Of a DNA stretch of 64,000 nucleotides, positions 28,044 to 36,753 are shown in pieces. The position numbers were made by a program, and so were the translations under genes. A model generated the notes under the pieces. The model saw only the letters and a list, made by a program, of their open reading frames with translations. It searched no databases and had not been told where the DNA came from. Origin of the DNA: CAWHNT01 sp963830775 (lineage in GTDB: Bacteria; Pseudomonadota; Alphaproteobacteria; Geminicoccales; Geminicoccaceae); contig CAWHNT010000035.1 of the NCBI GenBank assembly GCA_963830775.1, positions 76,010 through 140,009 of the forward strand. The letters are read 5' to 3'. The stretch's first letter is position 1; the number at the start of each line of letters is the position of its first letter.

Positions 28044-28073
28044 ACTTGTCAAGACACTTGTCAAACATGTTTA
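28044..28073. promoter_or_regulatory. Direct-repeat operator in the kinase/DapA-like divergent promoter
   Basis: ACTTGTCAA occurs at 28044-28052 and again at 28056-28064, followed by the palindrome AAACATGTTT (28063-28072). The spacer between the divergent genes is 186 bp and more AT-rich here than around it. The TTGTCA core matches the element upstream of the FadR-type regulator gene. I infer a common operator; no -35/-10 pair is obvious. Confidence 0.45.
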
Positions 28074-28177
28074 CAGGCAGTATGACAGCCTTCGACTGAG
28101 GAGAGCAGCAGAGGCGGTTCGCCCGCTACAAGTTAGCATCTCTGCCGTCGCAGGCGCTGAGGGAGGCAAGACGAGCA

Positions 28178-29113
28178 ATGGGCGATCTCTACCCGAAAGG
28201 TGTGTTCTGCGCCGCGCTGACGCCGGTCGGCGAAGACCTGTCGCCGGACGTGCCGGCCCTGGCACGGCATTGCCGGTGGCTGATCGAGCAGGGTTGCGAC
28301 GGCGTGGCGCTGCTCGGCACCACGGGCGAGGCCAACTCCTTCTCCGCAGCACAGCGGATGCGGCTCCTGGAGGGCGTGATCGAGGCCGGGGTTCCGGCCC
28401 AGCGCCTGCTGCCGGGGACGGGGTGTGCGGCACTCGCCGACACGGTGGAGCTCACCCGCCATGCGGCCAGCACCGGTGTCGCCGGCGTCGTGCTGCTGCC
28501 GCCCTTCTATTACAAGGATGTCACCGTCGATGGCCTCGCCGCCTCCTACGAGGCGGTGATCGAGCGGGTGGCCGACCCGCGGCTCAAGGTCGTCCTCTAC
28601 CACATTCCGCCCATCGCCCAGGTGCCGCTGCCGATGGCGCTGATCGAGCGCCTGCGCGAACGCCACCCCGAGACGGTCGTCGGCATCAAGGACAGCGGCG
28701 GCGACCTCGCCCACATGGTCGAGCTGGTGCGGCGTTTCCCGGGGCTCTCGGTCCTGGCCGGCGCCGACCCGCTGATGCTGCCGCTGCTGCGCGAGGGCGG
28801 CGCCGGCTGCATCACCGCCACCTCCAATATCGGTGCGGCCGAGCTCGCCACCATTTATGCCCACTGGCGCGACCCGGCCCGGCAGGACGAGGTCGAGACC
28901 GCCCAGGCCCGGATCAGCGAGCTCAGGGCCCGGGTCTCGCGCTGGCCGCAGATCGCGGCGCTCAAGGCGGCGACGGCCCTGCGTCTGGGCGAGCCCGGCT
29001 GGGGGAGGATGGTCCCGCCGCTCATGCCGCTGACCGCGGCCGAGCGGGAGGCCTTGCGCGAGGCGATGGCCGCACCCCTGCCGGGGGCAGGTCACGGCAG
29101 CAGGAGCGAGTGA
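28178..29113 (+). CDS. Dihydrodipicolinate synthase-family (DapA-like) aldolase/lyase
   Basis: Class I aldolase-type TIM barrel of 311 residues. The Schiff-base lysine is in VVGIKDSGGD (near residue 168), the catalytic tyrosine in VVLYHIPP and the GTTGEANS loop near residue 47. DapA-like proteins in catabolic operons cleave or dehydrate 2-keto acids rather than making lysine. Being followed by pdxA2 and divergent from a DUF1537 kinase suggests a role in sugar-acid breakdown. GAGGGAGGC precedes the ATG. It is first in an apparent operon of six genes (to 34273). Confidence 0.9.
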   Translation: MGDLYPKGVFCAALTPVGEDLSPDVPALARHCRWLIEQGCDGVALLGTTGEANSFSAAQRMRLLEGVIEAGVPAQRLLPGTGCAALADTVELTRHAASTGVAGVVLLPPFYYKDVTVDGLAASYEAVIERVADPRLKVVLYHIPPIAQVPLPMALIERLRERHPETVVGIKDSGGDLAHMVELVRRFPGLSVLAGADPLMLPLLREGGAGCITATSNIGAAELATIYAHWRDPARQDEVETAQARISELRARVSRWPQIAALKAATALRLGEPGWGRMVPPLMPLTAAEREALREAMAAPLPGAGHGSRSE

Positions 29114-29119
29114 GGACCC

Positions 29120-30148
29120 ATGCGACCGCATCTGGCCATCACCATGGGCGACCCGGCCGGGGTCGGCCCTGAGATCATCGTCAAGGCGTGCGAGCGGCTG
29201 CGCCCCCGCCTGGAGGCGGGCGAGCTGAGGCTGCTGGTGATCGGGAGCTGCCCGGCGCTGCGGGCGGCGTGCCGGCAGCTGGGGGTCGGCACCGAGATCC
29301 CGGAGGTCGCGGAAGGGGCGGACTGGCCGGCGCTGGCCTGCCTGCAGGCGGCGCCGGAGGGGGAGCCGATCCTGCCCGGCGTGCTCTCGGCCGAGGGCGG
29401 CAGGTTCGCCTATGCCGCGATCGAGCGCGGGGTCCGGCTGGCACAAGCAGGGCGGGTGCAGGGGATCGTGACCGCACCGCTCAACAAGGAGGCCCTGAAC
29501 AAGGCCGGCCACCACTATGCCGGCCATACCGAGATGCTGGCGGACCTCACCGGCGTGAAGGGCTCGGTGATGATGCTGGCGCACGGCAACATGCGCGTCA
29601 GCCATGTCAGCACGCACGTGGCGCTGGAGGACGTGCCGAAGCGGCTGACCCCGGAGCGGCTGCGCCTCGTCATCGACCTCACCCACGAGGCCTTGCGCGA
29701 CCTCGGCGTGGAGCGGGCGCGGATCGCGGTCGCGGCCTTGAACCCGCATGCCGGCGAGGGCGGCCTGTTCGGGCGGCAGGACATCGACATCAGCCAGCCC
29801 ACGATCGAGCGCGCCTGTGCCGACGGGCTCGACGTGGTGGGCCCGGTCCCGGGCGACACCGTGTTCGTGAAGCTGCGCGCCGGCCAGTACGACGCCGTGA
29901 TCGCCATGTACCACGACCAGGGCCACATCCCGGTCAAGCTCCTGGGCTTCAACGTCGACCCCGCCACCGGCCGCTGGGAGGCGCTCTCGGGCGTCAACGT
30001 CACCCTGGGCCTGCCGATCATCCGCACCTCGGTCGACCACGGCACCGCCTTCGACATCGCGGGCAAGGGCATCGCCAACGAGCTCAGCCTGATCGAGGCC
30101 ATCGAGCTCGCCGAGCAGCTGGCGGCGGCCCGGCTGGCGCGGGCCTGA
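29120..30148 (+). CDS. pdxA2: PdxA2-type 4-phospho-acid-sugar dehydrogenase
   Basis: PdxA-fold NAD-dependent oxidative decarboxylase of 342 residues. It carries TMGDPAGVGPEI at the N-terminus, TAPLNKEALNKAGHHYAGHTEML, the metal-ligand His in AALNPHAGEGG and MYHDQGHIPVKLL. The genuine pyridoxine PdxA shares these motifs, but pairing with a DUF1537 kinase defines the PdxA2 group, which converts D-threonate- or D-erythronate-4-phosphate to dihydroxyacetone phosphate and CO2. It lies 6 bp after the dapA-like gene and is clearly co-transcribed. The frame is clean. Confidence 0.88.
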   Translation: MRPHLAITMGDPAGVGPEIIVKACERLRPRLEAGELRLLVIGSCPALRAACRQLGVGTEIPEVAEGADWPALACLQAAPEGEPILPGVLSAEGGRFAYAAIERGVRLAQAGRVQGIVTAPLNKEALNKAGHHYAGHTEMLADLTGVKGSVMMLAHGNMRVSHVSTHVALEDVPKRLTPERLRLVIDLTHEALRDLGVERARIAVAALNPHAGEGGLFGRQDIDISQPTIERACADGLDVVGPVPGDTVFVKLRAGQYDAVIAMYHDQGHIPVKLLGFNVDPATGRWEALSGVNVTLGLPIIRTSVDHGTAFDIAGKGIANELSLIEAIELAEQLAAARLARA

Positions 30149-30164
30149 GGAAAGGAACGAGCCG

Positions 30165-31296
30165 ATGAACGAGCTCCTGCGCCCGATCGAGATCCAGCGC
30201 CCGCCCGTGATCGAGTTCGGCCCGGGCGTGGCGGCCGCGGCCGGCCGCTGGGCCGCGGCCCAGGGCTTCCGCCGCCCGCTGGTGGTGGCCGACGCCTTCA
30301 ACGCGCAGCGGGTGGCGGTGCTGGGGCTCCAGGGCGAGGTCGCCGTCTTCGGCGAGGTCGAGCCCGAGCCCAGCGTGCCCAACCTCGAGCGGCTGCTGGC
30401 GCTGGCCGAACGCGTGCGGCCGGACGTCGTCGTCGGCTTCGGCGGCGGCAGTGCCATGGATCTGGCCAAGCTCGCGGCCGTGCTCCCGGGCAGCGGGCAG
30501 GGGATCGCGGACGTGGTCGGGCCGGAGCGGGTGAAAAGGCGGGCCAGCGCGCTCGTCCAGGTCCCGACCACCTCGGGCACCGGCAGCGAGGCCGGGACGC
30601 GCGCCCTGGTCACCGATCCGGCGACCCACAACAAGCTCGCGGTGCAGAGCCGGCACATGCTGGCCGACCTCGCGGCCGTGGACCCCGAGCTGACGCTGAC
30701 CGTGCCGCGTGCGGTCACCGCCGCCACCGGCGTGGACGCGCTGGCGCACTGTGCCGAGGCCTTCACCAGCCGCAAGGCGCATCCCCTGATCGACGTCTAC
30801 GCACTGGAGGGCATCCGCCTCGTCGGCCGCCATCTCGCCCGTGCCGTGGAGGACGGCGGCGACCTCGAGGCGCGCGCGGGGCTGTCGCTGGCCTCGCTCT
30901 ACGGCGGCTTCTGCCTGGGGCCGGTGAACACCACGGCCGGCCATGCGGTCGCCTATCCCTTGGGTACCCGCCACCGCATCCCGCACGGGCACGCCTGTGC
31001 CGTGATCTTCCCGCACACGCTGGCCTTCAACGCCCCGGCGGTGCCGGAGCGGACGGCGCTGATCCTGGATGCCCTGGGCCTGCCGGGGGTGACCGGGGAG
31101 AGTGCCGTGCGCGAGGCGGCACACGGCTTCTGCGCCCGGCTCGGCATCGAGATGCGGCTCGGGCGGCTTGGGCGTGCCGGAGGGCGATCTCGCCGCCATG
31201 GCGGGGGAGGCGCACGCCATCCGCCGCCTGCTCGACAACAACCCCCGCGACCTCAGCCGCGAGCAGATCCTGGCCCTCTATCAGGCCGCCTACTGA
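30165..31296 (+). CDS. Iron-containing alcohol dehydrogenase (frame broken once)
   Basis: Group III alcohol dehydrogenase / maleylacetate-reductase-like enzyme, about 376 residues after repair. The nucleotide loop GFGGGSAMDLAKLAA, PTTSGTGSEAGTRALVT, the metal ligands in GVDALAHCAEAF and the pair of histidines in HGHACAVIFPH are present. One extra G near 31163 (CTCGGGCGGC) shifts the frame; without it the sequence continues MRLGGLGVPEGDLAAMAGEA to a normal end. It presumably oxidises or reduces an alcohol/aldehyde intermediate of the acid-sugar pathway. It follows pdxA2 by 16 bp with AGGAAAGGA upstream. Confidence 0.87.
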
Positions 31297-31319
31297 GCGC
31301 CGAGGAAGGACAAGGCACC

Positions 31320-32504
31320 ATGTCGGAGACTACAGGCCCGGTCGAGTGGCCGGAAACCCTGGCCCCTGTGCCGGACGACCCTGCGCGGACCGGGGCCTTC
31401 CTGCCCAGGCCCTGCGTGCAGAGCCACGCCTCCTTCCTGATGGAGCTGCCGGGCGGCGACCTGGGCTGCGTCTGGTTCGGCGGCACGCAGGAGGGGGTGC
31501 CGGACATCTCGGTCTACTTCTCGCGCCTCGCACCCGGTGCCAAGCACTGGTCCGACCCGGTGCGGCTCTCGGACGACCCGACCCGGTCCGAGCAGAACCC
31601 GCTTTTGTTCCCGGCCCCGGACGGCAAGCTGTGGCTGCTCTGGACGGCCCAGATCTCGGGCCACCAGGACACCGCGATCGTGCGCCGCCGCATCTCCGCC
31701 GACGATGGCAGGAGCTGGGGGCCGATCGAGACGCTCTTCGACCAGCAGGAGGGCTCCGGCATCTTCATCCGCCAGCCGATCGTGGTGCTGGAGGGTGGCG
31801 AGTGGCTGCTGCCCGTCTTCCGCTGCAAGACCCCGGCCTCGGGTGCCTGGACCGGCAACGAGGACACGAGTGCCGTCATGATCTCCGCCGACCAGGGCCG
31901 GAGCTGGACGGAGCACGCGGTGCCGGAGAGCACGGGCCTCGTGCACATGAACGTGCTGGATCTCCGCAACGGCAGCCTCGTCGCCTTCTTCCGCAGCCGC
32001 TGGGCCGACAACGTCTATGCGAGCCGCTCCACGGACGGCGGCCGCAGCTGGACGGCACCGGTGCCGACGGAGCTGCCGAACAACAACTCCTCCATCCAGG
32101 CGGTGCGGCTCGAGAACGGCCACCTCGCCATGGTCTTCAACCAGTCGAGTGCCGCCGACGCCACCGACCGGCGGCTCTCGCTCTACGACGACCTCGAGGA
32201 TGAGACGGCACCCGCCCCGGTCGCCACCGGCCAACGCAGCGCCTTCTGGGGAGCACCGCGGGCACCGATGACGCTCGCCATCTCCGCGGACGAGGGGCGG
32301 ACCTGGCCGCACCGCCGGGACCTCGAGGTCGGCGACGGCTACTGCATGACCAACAACTCGAAGGAGGGGCTGAACCGCGAGTTCTCCTATCCTTCGATCC
32401 GGCAGACCTCGGACGGGCAGCTCTGCATCACCTACACCTACTGGCGCCGGGCGATCAAATTCGCCCGCGTCCCTGTGGACTGGGTGCTGAGCCCCGCCTC
32501 CTGA
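31320..32504 (+). CDS. BNR/Asp-box (sialidase-fold) protein
   Basis: Six-bladed beta-propeller of 394 residues without a signal peptide, so likely cytoplasmic. Four Asp boxes of the form S-x-D-x-G-x-x-W are visible (SADDGRSWG, SADQGRSWT, STDGGRSWT, SADEGRTWP), spaced as propeller blades. An FLP/ RIP-like Arg in the first blade is not obvious. Such proteins are labelled exo-alpha-sialidase, but in acid-sugar operons they more likely act as a lactonase, hydrolase or isomerase-like propeller. It is 23 bp after the dehydrogenase with GAGGAAGGA upstream. I would not infer sialic acid use. Confidence 0.75.
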   Translation: MSETTGPVEWPETLAPVPDDPARTGAFLPRPCVQSHASFLMELPGGDLGCVWFGGTQEGVPDISVYFSRLAPGAKHWSDPVRLSDDPTRSEQNPLLFPAPDGKLWLLWTAQISGHQDTAIVRRRISADDGRSWGPIETLFDQQEGSGIFIRQPIVVLEGGEWLLPVFRCKTPASGAWTGNEDTSAVMISADQGRSWTEHAVPESTGLVHMNVLDLRNGSLVAFFRSRWADNVYASRSTDGGRSWTAPVPTELPNNNSSIQAVRLENGHLAMVFNQSSAADATDRRLSLYDDLEDETAPAPVATGQRSAFWGAPRAPMTLAISADEGRTWPHRRDLEVGDGYCMTNNSKEGLNREFSYPSIRQTSDGQLCITYTYWRRAIKFARVPVDWVLSPAS

Positions 32505-32588
32505 CCGGCGCCGCTGCGCCGCTCCCGACATCATCCATCACCTGATCCGGCAGCCCTAGAGCGGCCGGTCCTGACGAGGAGGAACGTG

Positions 32589-33569
32589 ATGCGCAGACGC
32601 GAGCTGATGACGACGGCCGCGGCCGGAGCCCTGGGGCTGCTCGCCGCCCCGGCGGTCCGGGCCCAGGCTGCCTGGCCCAAGGCCCAGCCGGTCAAGGTCA
32701 TCTGCCCCTGGCCGCCCGGTGCCGCCAACGACTCGCTGGCCCGGCTGCTGGCGGATCGGCTGGAGAAGAAGCTGGGGGCCACGGCCGTGGTCGAGAACCG
32801 CACCGGCGGCTCCGGGCTGATCGGCACCAGTGCCGTGCTCCAGGCCGAGCCCGACGGCTACACGCTGCTGGCCTCGGCCTTCAACACGGCCGTGATGCCG
32901 CTCGTGCTGAAGAGTGCGAAGTTCGACCCCGAGAAGGACCTCGAGGTGATGGCCCGCACCGCACGGGCGCCGCTCGTCATGGTGGTCAGCACCAACCGCC
33001 CGGAGCGCAGCGTGGCCGAGGTGGTGGCCGCGGCCAAGGCCAGCCCCAGCGAGTGGAACATCGCCATCTCCTCCTTGGGATCCGCCGGGCACCTGGCCAC
33101 GATCGAGTTCAACCGCCGCACCGGTGCGAACCTCAACATGGTGACCTATCGCGGCACCCAGCCGGCACTCACCGATCTCATGGGCGGCAGCGTCGAGCTC
33201 CTGATCGACCCCAGCTTCGCGCTCCTGCCGGCAGCCGCGGGCGGCAAGGCGCATGCGCTGGCGATCGCCACCGCCGAGCGCTCCGCCCTGGCGCCGGACC
33301 TGCCCACCATGGCCGAGGCCGGGCTGCCGGGCTACGAGTTCCAGTCCTGGTACGGCGTGTGGGCGCCCAAGGGCACGCCCGCCGACATCTGCCAGCAGGT
33401 GAACGCGCTGATGCAGGAGACGATGCGCGACCCCGCCGTGGTGGAGCGCCTGAAGGGCCAGCTCCTGGAGCCGGTGACCGAGAGCATCGAGGACACGCGG
33501 CGGTTCATCGGCTCCGAGATCAGCCGTGCCACCGAGCTGCTCCGCAGCATCGACTACCAGCCGGAGTGA
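32589..33569 (+). CDS. Tripartite tricarboxylate-type (TctC/Bug) periplasmic binding protein
   Basis: Bug-family binding protein of 326 residues. The N-terminal export signal has RRRELMTT and a hydrophobic stretch with a likely cut after PAVRAQA. The TctC core shows VICPWPPGAANDSLARLLA, VVENRTGGSGLIG and GLPGYEFQSWYGVWAPKGTP. Bug proteins capture carboxylates and sugar acids for TctAB membrane subunits. No tctA or tctB is nearby, so it relies on subunits elsewhere or acts as a sensor ligand carrier. The GAGGAGGA site is best spaced for the ATG at 32589; a GTG 3 bp upstream is possible. Confidence 0.9.
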   Translation: MRRRELMTTAAAGALGLLAAPAVRAQAAWPKAQPVKVICPWPPGAANDSLARLLADRLEKKLGATAVVENRTGGSGLIGTSAVLQAEPDGYTLLASAFNTAVMPLVLKSAKFDPEKDLEVMARTARAPLVMVVSTNRPERSVAEVVAAAKASPSEWNIAISSLGSAGHLATIEFNRRTGANLNMVTYRGTQPALTDLMGGSVELLIDPSFALLPAAAGGKAHALAIATAERSALAPDLPTMAEAGLPGYEFQSWYGVWAPKGTPADICQQVNALMQETMRDPAVVERLKGQLLEPVTESIEDTRRFIGSEISRATELLRSIDYQPE

Positions 33570-33577
33570 CGCCCGCC

Positions 33578-34273
33578 ATGCCAGGAGCACACGTGGGAGG
33601 TGCCGGCCACGCGGTCGTCACCGGGGCGAGCTCCGGCATCGGTGCCGCCATCGCGGCCCGCCTCTTGCGCGAGGGCTGGACCGTGACCGGCCTCAGCCGC
33701 ACCGCACCTGCGCGAGCCGCACCCGGCTTCTCCCACCGGGCCGTGGACCTGGGGGACCTCGACCGGCTGCCGGAAGCGCTCGAAGGCCTCGACCCGACGG
33801 CACTCGTGCACGCGGCCGGCCTGATGCGGGCAGGTACCCTGGGCACGCTCGATGCCGAGGCGGGCAGGACGCTCTGGCGCCTGCACGTGGACGCGGCCTT
33901 CCTCCTGGCCGACACGCTGGCGCCGCGGCTCCCGGACGGCGGCCGGATCGTGCTGATCGGCAGCCGCACCGCCGCCGGTGCCGCCGGCCGCAGCCAGTAC
34001 GCCGCCAGCAAGGCGGCCCTGGTCGCCATGGCGCGCTCCTGGGCCTTGGAGCTGGCCCCGCGCGGCATCACCGTCAACGTCGTGGCCCCGGCCGCCACCA
34101 ACACGCCCATGCTGCACGACCCGGCGCGCAGCGCCCTGCCGCCACGGAAGCCGCCGATCGGGCGCTTCGTCGAGCCCGAGGAGGTGGCGGCCATGACCGC
34201 CTTCCTGCTCGGCCCCGAGGCCGGCGCCATCACCGGCCAGCAGATCGTCATCTGCGGCGGCAGCTCGCTTTGA
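33578..34273 (+). CDS. Short-chain dehydrogenase/reductase
   Basis: Classical SDR of 231 residues: TGASSGIGAAIAARLL nucleotide loop at about 14-29, VHAAGLM (NNAG equivalent), the catalytic serine in VLIGSRTAAG and YxxxK as SQYAASKAA. The C-terminal GAITGQQIVICGGSS is typical of the FabG/3-oxoacyl reductase-like group. It is the last gene of the acid-sugar operon, 9 bp after the Bug protein, and probably oxidises a hydroxy group of the substrate. It is convergent with the siderophore acyltransferase, with only 15 bp between the stops. Confidence 0.88.
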   Translation: MPGAHVGGAGHAVVTGASSGIGAAIAARLLREGWTVTGLSRTAPARAAPGFSHRAVDLGDLDRLPEALEGLDPTALVHAAGLMRAGTLGTLDAEAGRTLWRLHVDAAFLLADTLAPRLPDGGRIVLIGSRTAAGAAGRSQYAASKAALVAMARSWALELAPRGITVNVVAPAATNTPMLHDPARSALPPRKPPIGRFVEPEEVAAMTAFLLGPEAGAITGQQIVICGGSSL

Positions 34274-34288
34274 GCCTGGACCTGCGGC

Positions 34289-35263
34289 CTACCTCAGCCC
34301 GCAGCGCTCGAAGAAGGCCTCGCGGGACAGCATCATCAGTGCTGCCCGCTTGTGGGGGAAGTCGAACTCCTTCAGGCACCCGAAACCCTGCGCTCGCAGG
34401 TAGGCGATCATGCGGGCATTGTCCGCGCGCGGCTCGGAGACGAGGGTCCGGGTCCTGGGCTCGTCGAGGAAGAGATAATGGACCAGGGCCCCGAGCCAGC
34501 TCGTCACCTTGGCCGGCCCGCGATGGGTCTCCTCGCCGACCAGCATGTGGATCCCGCGGTCGAAGTCGCCGGCATCGTAGAAGGGGGCGATCCGGTCCTC
34601 CTTCGCCCAGTAGGCCTCGAAATAGGCGAAGGGCTGGTCGTCGAAGCAGCCGATCAGGGAGAGCGCGTGCGGGTCGGCGGCCTGCCGCTCCAGATAGGCG
34701 CGGTGCTGGCCCTGCGTGCCCCCCTCCTGCCAGAAGTGCAGCACGCGCGGCGTGTTCTGCCAGCGGTGGAAACGGTCGAGGTCCTCCTCGATCTCCAGCG
34801 CGCGGAGCGAGATCCACTGCCCGAGACGGGCATCGAAGCGCCGGTAGAGCTCGCCCCGCGGCTTGGGCGGCCGCGGCAGCGGCGGATGGCCGGCGCTGCG
34901 CGGCCCCCGGAGCCAGGGCTCGGGCAGTTGCCAGAACAGCTCGCGCGGTGTCAGCCAGCCGTCCGCCACGGGTACGAGCAGGCCGCTGCCCAGGGCGGAG
35001 GCCGGCGGCTCGGGCAGGTCCCAGCGCACCTCCCGGCAATCGGGCTCGCCGGCGAAGAGCCAGTAGCTCGCGGCCCAGAGGGCGAAGGCCGCATCGTCGG
35101 GTGCAGGGTGCGGTGCGCCCAGGGCGATGTGCTGCCCCTCGCGCACCAGGGCGAAGCGTGCCAGGGGCCGGCCGTCGAGGTGCAGGTCCAGGCTCCCGTC
35201 CGGCACCTCGGCGGCGAGCGCACCCCCGTCCGGCAGCGGCAGGCGCAAGGTGGGCCCGGGCAT
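34289..35263 (-). CDS. Siderophore N-hydroxy-amine acyltransferase (IucB-like GNAT)
   Basis: Acyltransferase of 324 residues in the IucB/RhbD/VbsA-type GNAT family, which acylates N-hydroxylysine or N5-hydroxyornithine to form the hydroxamate ligand. The C-terminal GNAT core shows FHRWQNTPRVLHFWQE, CFDDQPFAYFEAYWAKEDRI, GIHMLVGEETHRGPAK and EPRADNARMIAYLRAQGF, all strongly family-like. It lies 2 bp after the ornithine monooxygenase on the same strand, so hydroxylation and acylation are co-expressed. Acetyl, formyl or longer acyl donors cannot be told apart here. The N-terminal 130 residues are more variable, as usual. Confidence 0.9.
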   Translation of the reverse strand: MPGPTLRLPLPDGGALAAEVPDGSLDLHLDGRPLARFALVREGQHIALGAPHPAPDDAAFALWAASYWLFAGEPDCREVRWDLPEPPASALGSGLLVPVADGWLTPRELFWQLPEPWLRGPRSAGHPPLPRPPKPRGELYRRFDARLGQWISLRALEIEEDLDRFHRWQNTPRVLHFWQEGGTQGQHRAYLERQAADPHALSLIGCFDDQPFAYFEAYWAKEDRIAPFYDAGDFDRGIHMLVGEETHRGPAKVTSWLGALVHYLFLDEPRTRTLVSEPRADNARMIAYLRAQGFGCLKEFDFPHKRAALMMLSREAFFERCGLR

Positions 35264-35265
35264 GC

Positions 35266-36576
35266 TCAGGCGTAGCTGTCGACCGTGCACGGTGCCGCCG
35301 TCCGCTCGTAGAGAGCGGTCGCCACCTCGAGCGCACGGATCGGCAGCACGGAGAGCAGGGTGTCGCTCAGGCCGTGCGACGCCTGGCAGAAGCCCTGCAC
35401 GAAGACCGGGGCCTGCAGCCGCTCGTCCGCGCGCAGGCGATAGAAGCGGTCGACCCCGAAGTCGCCCAGATACGCGGCCAGCGGGGCCAGCAGCCGGTGG
35501 TGCGAGGTCCGCTCGTAGCCGGTGGCGAGGATCACGAGATCGTAGCGGTGCGTTGCGACGTCGCCGGTCATGTGATCGCGCAAGGTGAGAGCCACGGCCT
35601 CGGCGTCGGCGGCGCAGGCCTCGATCGTGCGCTGGCCCAGGAGCCGGTGCCGGCGGCTGCCGGATACCTTCTGCCGGTAGAGGATCGCGTAGATCCGCTC
35701 GATCAGGTCGAGGTCGACCACCGAGTAGTTGGTGTTCCGGTACTCGCGGATGAGCCGTTCCCGCTCGGCCTCCGGCTGGTTGAAGACCAGGTCGGTGCAG
35801 GCGGGGGAGAAGATGTCGTTGACGAAGGGGCTGTCGTCCGCCGGCTTCAGGGCGGCGGCGCGCAGGATCAGGTCGACGCGAGCCTGGGGATGGCTGTCGT
35901 TCAGGTCGATGAAGGCTTCGGCGGCACTCTGCCCGCCGCCCACGACCGCGACCCGCAGCGGCTTGCCGGCACCCGCGGGCAGGTGCCGCATGCGCTTGAG
36001 GTAGTGGGCATGGTGGAACAGCCGCGGCTCCCTCGCCAGGGGCGCGAAGACGGCAGGGATGTGCGGCGTCCCGCCCGTGCTGACGACCACGGACCGGGTG
36101 CTGCGCACCTGCTCGAACCCTTGCGCGTCGCGCGAGCGGACCTTCAGGAGCTCGATCCGCCGGCCCTCGAGGACCGGCTCCACCGCCGTCACCTCCTCGC
36201 CGTGGCGGCACTGGTGGGTGAAGTGCGAGGCCACCCAGCGCAGATAGTCGTTGTACTCCATCCGGCAGGGATAGAAGGTGCCGAGATTGATGAAGTCGAC
36301 CAGCCTGTCGTGCCGATGAAGATAATTGACGAAGCTGTAGAAGCTGGTCGGATCCCGCAAGGAGACGAGATCCTTGAGGAACGAGATCTGCATCTCGCTG
36401 TGGGCCACCAGGGTGTCGCCGTGCCAGTGATAGTCGGCCTGGCGCTCGAGGAAGAGCGCGTCGAGATGGCGGCCGCGCTTGCCGGCCAGCTCCTCGAGCG
36501 CGATGGCGAGCGCCAGGTTCGATGGGCCGAACCCCACACCGATCACGTCGAGCGGTGCGGCCCGGGAAAGGTTCAT
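35266..36576 (-). CDS. L-ornithine (or lysine) N-monooxygenase, PvdA-like
   Basis: Flavin N-hydroxylating monooxygenase of 436 residues (PvdA is 443). FAD motif VIGVGFGPSNLALAIA, NADPH motif VVGGGQSAAEAF and the C-terminal LVILATGYERT are present. The segment RNTNYSVVDLDLIERIYAILYRQKVSG is much closer to ornithine N5-hydroxylases (PvdA, VbsO) than to IucD, so I predict N5-hydroxyornithine. I chose MNLSRAAPLDVIGVG (36576); an ATG at 36615 would add 13 residues. A PvdS-type promoter box lies 73 bp upstream of the chosen start. It is the first gene of a two-gene hydroxamate operon. Confidence 0.92.
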   Translation of the reverse strand: MNLSRAAPLDVIGVGFGPSNLALAIALEELAGKRGRHLDALFLERQADYHWHGDTLVAHSEMQISFLKDLVSLRDPTSFYSFVNYLHRHDRLVDFINLGTFYPCRMEYNDYLRWVASHFTHQCRHGEEVTAVEPVLEGRRIELLKVRSRDAQGFEQVRSTRSVVVSTGGTPHIPAVFAPLAREPRLFHHAHYLKRMRHLPAGAGKPLRVAVVGGGQSAAEAFIDLNDSHPQARVDLILRAAALKPADDSPFVNDIFSPACTDLVFNQPEAERERLIREYRNTNYSVVDLDLIERIYAILYRQKVSGSRRHRLLGQRTIEACAADAEAVALTLRDHMTGDVATHRYDLVILATGYERTSHHRLLAPLAAYLGDFGVDRFYRLRADERLQAPVFVQGFCQASHGLSDTLLSVLPIRALEVATALYERTAAPCTVDSYA

Positions 36577-36648
36577 GTCACCCACGCGCGTCAGTCCATC
36601 CACCCCAGGCGGCAACGGCAGATGTCGGCCAGGCCGTCGCCAGCCTAG

Positions 36649-36672
36649 ACGAGGCTGGGCCGGCGAAATTTA
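36649..36672 (-). promoter_or_regulatory. Iron-starvation (PvdS-type) promoter box TAAAT-N16-CGT
   Basis: On the minus strand GCTAAAT is followed after exactly 16 bases by CGT, the layout of the Pseudomonas PvdS-recognised promoter. It points at the ornithine monooxygenase/acyltransferase operon. An identical arrangement precedes mbtH, and a PvdS-like sigma gene lies 6 kb away. Confidence 0.7.
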
Positions 36673-36710
36673 GCGGCACGGGCGGGTGCGATCCTTCCGA
36701 AAACCGAAAC

Positions 36711-36728
36711 CGGGGCGCCTCCGCCCCG
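36711..36728 (-). terminator. Terminator hairpin downstream of the LysE gene
   Basis: CGGGGCG and CGCCCCG form a 7-bp stem with a 4-base loop. On the minus strand it is followed by a GGTTTCGGTTTTC stretch. It lies 26 bp after the LysE stop and upstream of the monooxygenase promoter box. Confidence 0.6.
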
Positions 36729-36753
36729 AGTGGGATCCGGGGAGCGGTTCGCC

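Noticed and set aside
31320..32504. Sialic acid catabolism suggested by a sialidase-like gene
   Set aside because: No nanA, nanK, nanE or nagA homologues and no export signal. The DapA-like gene sits with pdxA2 and a DUF1537 kinase, pointing to sugar acids.
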